From a virus: a DNA stretch of 22,778 bases. Under the pieces are notes generated by a model, which worked only from the letters and a program-made list of their open reading frames with translations, was not told the DNA's origin and ran no database searches. Positions within the stretch are counted from its first letter, which is position 1; each line of letters opens with the position of its first letter. Positions 20,350-22,778 of the stretch are shown piece after piece. Made by a program: the position numbers and the translations under genes. The stretch is taken from IMG/VR virus record IMGVR_UViG_3300044638_007138, positions 1 to 22,778 of that record. One strand, 5' to 3'.

Positions 20350-22778
20350 ATGGCGTTTCCATATAAAAATCCTACATCATTAAGTCTTCTAAATTCACCT
20401 GAAGGTGTTACTTTAACTAATCCACAAGGGACTAATTTTTCAGTTTCACAAGTTGGGGGTTATCAAGAGGTGTATTACACAGATAATTTAAAATTGACTT
20501 TTAGTGGTACTGGCTCTCAAACACTTTCAGCTAATACTGTTCCAATACAGATTTCGGTACAACCAAATTCGGGATTACAATGGACTATCTTAACACTTAA
20601 TTCTGATAATATTTCATCAGGAAGAAGAAAACTTGGAATGCAAGTTTATGTTTATGAAACGGATACTGTTTATCAATACTACATACCTGATTACGATGTC
20701 TTATGGGGTAATCTTACAGGTTTAACAGGTAGTTCAGCAATAACACAACAATCAACATTTACAACAGTAAACGCTAGGTCTCAAGCGGGTAGGGATTTTA
20801 TTAGCGCTTGGACCGGTTCAACAATTGAGGGTATTGATGGTGTTACAAGAGATGATGCCAAATGGAGAATAGTTAGCTCCACTGACATTCAAATTACAGG
20901 TGGAACATATTATTCTGCGACAACAACTTTAGATTTATTCAATAACACCGGAGGTACTGTAACAATAACAGGATTTACAGGAACAATAACCGGTGGAACA
21001 TATAATAGTGGTACTGAAACGTTAACACTTAATAATAGTGATGGAAGTGAAGTAGAAATTTCAGGATTCACATCAGGTACAGGGTCAGCCCTTTCGGTTG
21101 GTGATGGTGTTACTACAGTGTTTCCTGTTTCAGGTATTACATTTGTTAACGCTACTGTAACTAATAATGGCAACGGTAATATTACCGTTACTACTTCTGC
21201 AGGAACAAGCGGGACTTCAGGTACAAGTGGAACTTCGGGTGTTAATGGAACATCGGGAACAAGTGGTACTTCAGGGACTAGTGGAACAACAGGGACAAGT
21301 GGTACTTCAGGGACTAGTGGAACAAGTGGGACCTCAGGAACTAGTGGGACTTCAGGCACATCAGGGATTAATGGTACTTCAGGTACAAGTGGAACTTCAG
21401 GAACATCAGGTACTTCAGGGACTACCGGAACATCAGGGACTAGTGGTATTGATGGAACATCAGGTACTAGCGGTATTGATGGAACATCGGGGACTTCAGG
21501 TATTGACGGAACATCAGGTACGAGTGGTATTGATGGAACATCAGGTACTAGCGGTATTGATGGAACATCGGGGACTTCAGGTATTGACGGAACATCAGGT
21601 ACGAGTGGTATTGATGGAACATCAGGTACGAGTGGTATTGACGGAACATCAGGTACAAGTGGTATTGATGGGACATCGGGAACTAGCGGTATTGACGGAA
21701 CGTCAGGGACTTCGGGTATTGACGGAACATCAGGGACTTCGGGTATTGACGGAACATCAGGTACAAGTGGTATTGATGGTACATCGGGGACAAGTGGTAC
21801 GGATGGAACTTCAGGAACTAGCGGAACTTCAGGAACAGATGGTACTTCAGGTACTAGTGGTATAGATGGTACTTCAGGAACAAGTGGTACGGATGGAACA
21901 TCAGGGACTTCGGGTATTGACGGAACATCAGGTACTAGTGGTACGGATGGAACTTCAGGGACTAGTGGAACAACAGGGACATCAGGTACAGATGGTACTT
22001 CAGGTACTAGTGGTACTTCAGGTCTTAGTGGTGTAAATGGTACTTCAGGTACAAGTGGAACAACCGGTACTAGTGGTACAAGTGGAATTGATGGTACATC
22101 AGGTACTTCAGGTACTTCAGGTACATCTGGAACTAGTGGTATTGACGGAACATCGGGGACTTCAGGTACGAGTGGAACTAGCGGTACTTCAGGTATTGAT
22201 GGAACTTCAGGCACTAGTGGTACATCAGGAATTGATGGTACTTCAGGAACAAGCGGAACTTCAGGTATTGATGGTACATCAGGAACTAGCGGTATTGACG
22301 GAACTTCAGGAACAAGTGGTACAACCGGAACTAGTGGAACATCAGGTATTGATGGTACTTCAGGTACAAGTGGAACATCAGGTATTGATGGAACTTCGGG
22401 TACCTCAGGTACAACAGGAACTTCAGGAACTAGTGGAACTACGGGTACTTCAGGCACGAGTGGTACTTCAGGTACGAGTGGTATTGATGGAACTTCGGGA
22501 ACTTCAGGTATTGACGGAACGTCAGGTACTAGTGGGACTGATGGTACTTCAGGAACTAGTGGAACTACAGGAACATCAGGTACTTCAGGGATAGATGGAA
22601 CATCAGGAACCTCGGGAACAAGTGGAATAGATGGTACTTCAGGAACTAGTGGAACTACAGGTACTTCAGGAACTAGTGGAACTACAGGTACTTCAGGAAC
22701 AAGTGGAACAGATGGTACATCAGGAACTAGCGGAACAGATGGTACTTCAGGTACAAGTGGAACAGATGGTACATCAGG
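20350..22778 (+). CDS. Collagen-like Gly-X-Y fibre protein (3'-partial, 809+ residues)
   Basis: The frame opens at the ATG at 20350 (MAFPYKNPTSLSLLNSP) and runs without a stop to the window end, so the C-terminus is missing. Residues 1-180 are a beta-like N-terminal region (VYYTDNLKLTFSGTG, WTILTLNSDNISSGRRKLG). Residues 182-242 hold two 31-residue repeats starting ITGGTY and ending SGFT/TGFT, a pattern I associate with phage fibre proteins. A short linker (VGDGVTTVFPVSG) leads to residue 285, after which every third residue is Gly to the end: 175 unbroken triplets, about 125 GTS, 27 GID, 10 GTT, 9 GTD and a few GVN, GIN and GLS. There is no proline and no basic residue in the rod. Thirty bases separate it from the stalk gene. 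It is most likely a long tail fibre or whisker rod; a receptor-binding tip would lie beyond the window. Confidence 0.85.
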   Translation, partial: MAFPYKNPTSLSLLNSPEGVTLTNPQGTNFSVSQVGGYQEVYYTDNLKLTFSGTGSQTLSANTVPIQISVQPNSGLQWTILTLNSDNISSGRRKLGMQVYVYETDTVYQYYIPDYDVLWGNLTGLTGSSAITQQSTFTTVNARSQAGRDFISAWTGSTIEGIDGVTRDDAKWRIVSSTDIQITGGTYYSATTTLDLFNNTGGTVTITGFTGTITGGTYNSGTETLTLNNSDGSEVEISGFTSGTGSALSVGDGVTTVFPVSGITFVNATVTNNGNGNITVTTSAGTSGTSGTSGTSGVNGTSGTSGTSGTSGTTGTSGTSGTSGTSGTSGTSGTSGTSGINGTSGTSGTSGTSGTSGTTGTSGTSGIDGTSGTSGIDGTSGTSGIDGTSGTSGIDGTSGTSGIDGTSGTSGIDGTSGTSGIDGTSGTSGIDGTSGTSGIDGTSGTSGIDGTSGTSGIDGTSGTSGIDGTSGTSGIDGTSGTSGTDGTSGTSGTSGTDGTSGTSGIDGTSGTSGTDGTSGTSGIDGTSGTSGTDGTSGTSGTTGTSGTDGTSGTSGTSGLSGVNGTSGTSGTTGTSGTSGIDGTSGTSGTSGTSGTSGIDGTSGTSGTSGTSGTSGIDGTSGTSGTSGIDGTSGTSGTSGIDGTSGTSGIDGTSGTSGTTGTSGTSGIDGTSGTSGTSGIDGTSGTSGTTGTSGTSGTTGTSGTSGTSGTSGIDGTSGTSGIDGTSGTSGTDGTSGTSGTTGTSGTSGIDGTSGTSGTSGIDGTSGTSGTTGTSGTSGTTGTSGTSGTDGTSGTSGTDGTSGTSGTDGTS
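20893..21075 (+). repeat. Two 31-residue ITGGTY repeats in the fibre N-terminal region
   Basis: The codons for ITGGTY recur at 20893 and 20986, 93 bases apart. Each unit continues with a Thr/Leu strand, an N-N-T/S turn and ends in a T-G-F-T or S-G-F-T strand. This suggests a small repeated beta element leading into the rod. Confidence 0.7.
21202..22778 (+). repeat. Gly-X-Y coding array (9-base period)
   Basis: From 21202 the sequence has a 9-base period (GGN ACN TCN/AGY) that stays in frame to the window end, 175 triplets. A 27-base higher-order unit (GTSGTSGID) is repeated 13 times in a row at 21427-21777. Synonymous codons vary widely (TCA, TCG, AGT, AGC for Ser; all Gly third bases), so most copies differ in DNA while keeping the protein. 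The G+C content is higher than in the rest of the window because of the Gly codons. The regularity keeps other phases and the minus strand open too, which creates false reading frames. Confidence 0.95.
21445..21606 (+). repeat. Exact 81-bp tandem duplication inside the Gly-X-Y array
   Basis: Bases 21445-21525 and 21526-21606 are identical, base for base, and each covers three GTSGTSGID units. Identity continues for about 23 bases into the next unit before synonymous differences appear. Against the varied codons of the other units, this points to a recent duplication by slippage or unequal recombination. Confidence 0.85.

Noticed and set aside
20910-22457. A 515-residue minus-strand open frame of PEVPSIPDVPLVP-type repeats
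   Set aside because: It is the antisense reading of the Gly-X-Y array. The 9-base period keeps this frame open, the + strand frame from 20350 has a proper start and N-terminal domain, and no other minus-strand gene exists in the window.
21167-22594. Two + strand open frames rich in Leu, Val, Gln and Glu (21167-21865 and 22037-22594)
   Set aside because: Both are out-of-phase readings of the same 9-base repeat. The GTS frame is continuous through both.
21202-22778. A CRISPR array or DNA-level repeat element
   Set aside because: The period is 9/27 bases and codon-aligned, with synonymous variation and no spacers. It is a protein-coding repeat.
21202-22778. Many ACTAGT (SpeI) sites in the array as a restriction-related signal
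   Set aside because: ACT AGT is simply one common way to encode Thr-Ser in this repeat, so clustering follows from the protein pattern.

Overview
The window reads as part of the genome of a large, AT-rich, contractile-tailed (T4-like, myovirus-type) bacteriophage that most likely infects a Bacteroidota host. The phage assignment rests on adjacent genes for a gp25-type and a gp6-type (Baseplate_J-like) baseplate wedge protein, followed by about 15 kb of co-directional structural genes. The host inference rests on SprB-type adhesin repeats, which are typical of gliding Flavobacteriia, on the lack of visible Shine-Dalgarno sequences and on the AT-rich composition. All real genes lie on the + strand. 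Every stop codon is TAA except one TAG.

Layout: (1) 1-1685 is the 3' part of a class Ia ribonucleotide reductase large subunit (NrdA), closed by a strong rho-independent terminator at 1707-1737. This is the boundary between nucleotide metabolism and the virion genes. (2) 1779-4094 holds the gp25-like and gp6-like baseplate wedge genes. (3) 4190-12770 is a tightly packed unit of four genes: a 1660-residue protein with an Ig-like N-terminus and a central hydrophobic region, two unassigned structural proteins, and a PKD-domain protein. (4) 12814-19148 holds an unassigned protein, a 995-residue gpI/Tail_P2_I-like tail protein, a 710-residue protein with about seven SprB repeats, and a 101-residue protein. 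(5) 19237-20319 encodes a fibre-like protein with a Pro/Thr-rich stalk. (6) 20350 to the window end is an unfinished gene for a fibre with 175 uninterrupted Gly-X-Y triplets, mostly GTS and GID. It has no stop inside the window. The long open frames in other phases over 20910-22594, including a minus-strand one, are shadows of this repeat.

Working together: the first genes build the baseplate wedge. The later ones look like a cassette of adhesin and fibre proteins built from modules (Ig-like, PKD, SprB, Pro/Thr stalk, Gly-X-Y rod) that probably extends from the baseplate and contacts the host surface. Genes within units overlap by 1-14 bases or lie 1-6 bases apart. Four larger gaps (1686-1778, 4095-4189, 12771-12813, 19149-19236) each contain TATTTAT followed by A or T. 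Two of these sites share 19 of 20 bases and sit 23-24 bases before the start codon, so this is a candidate phage late-promoter element. No tRNA, rRNA, CRISPR array, insertion sequence or integrase was seen. No stretch over 300 bases lacks a gene.
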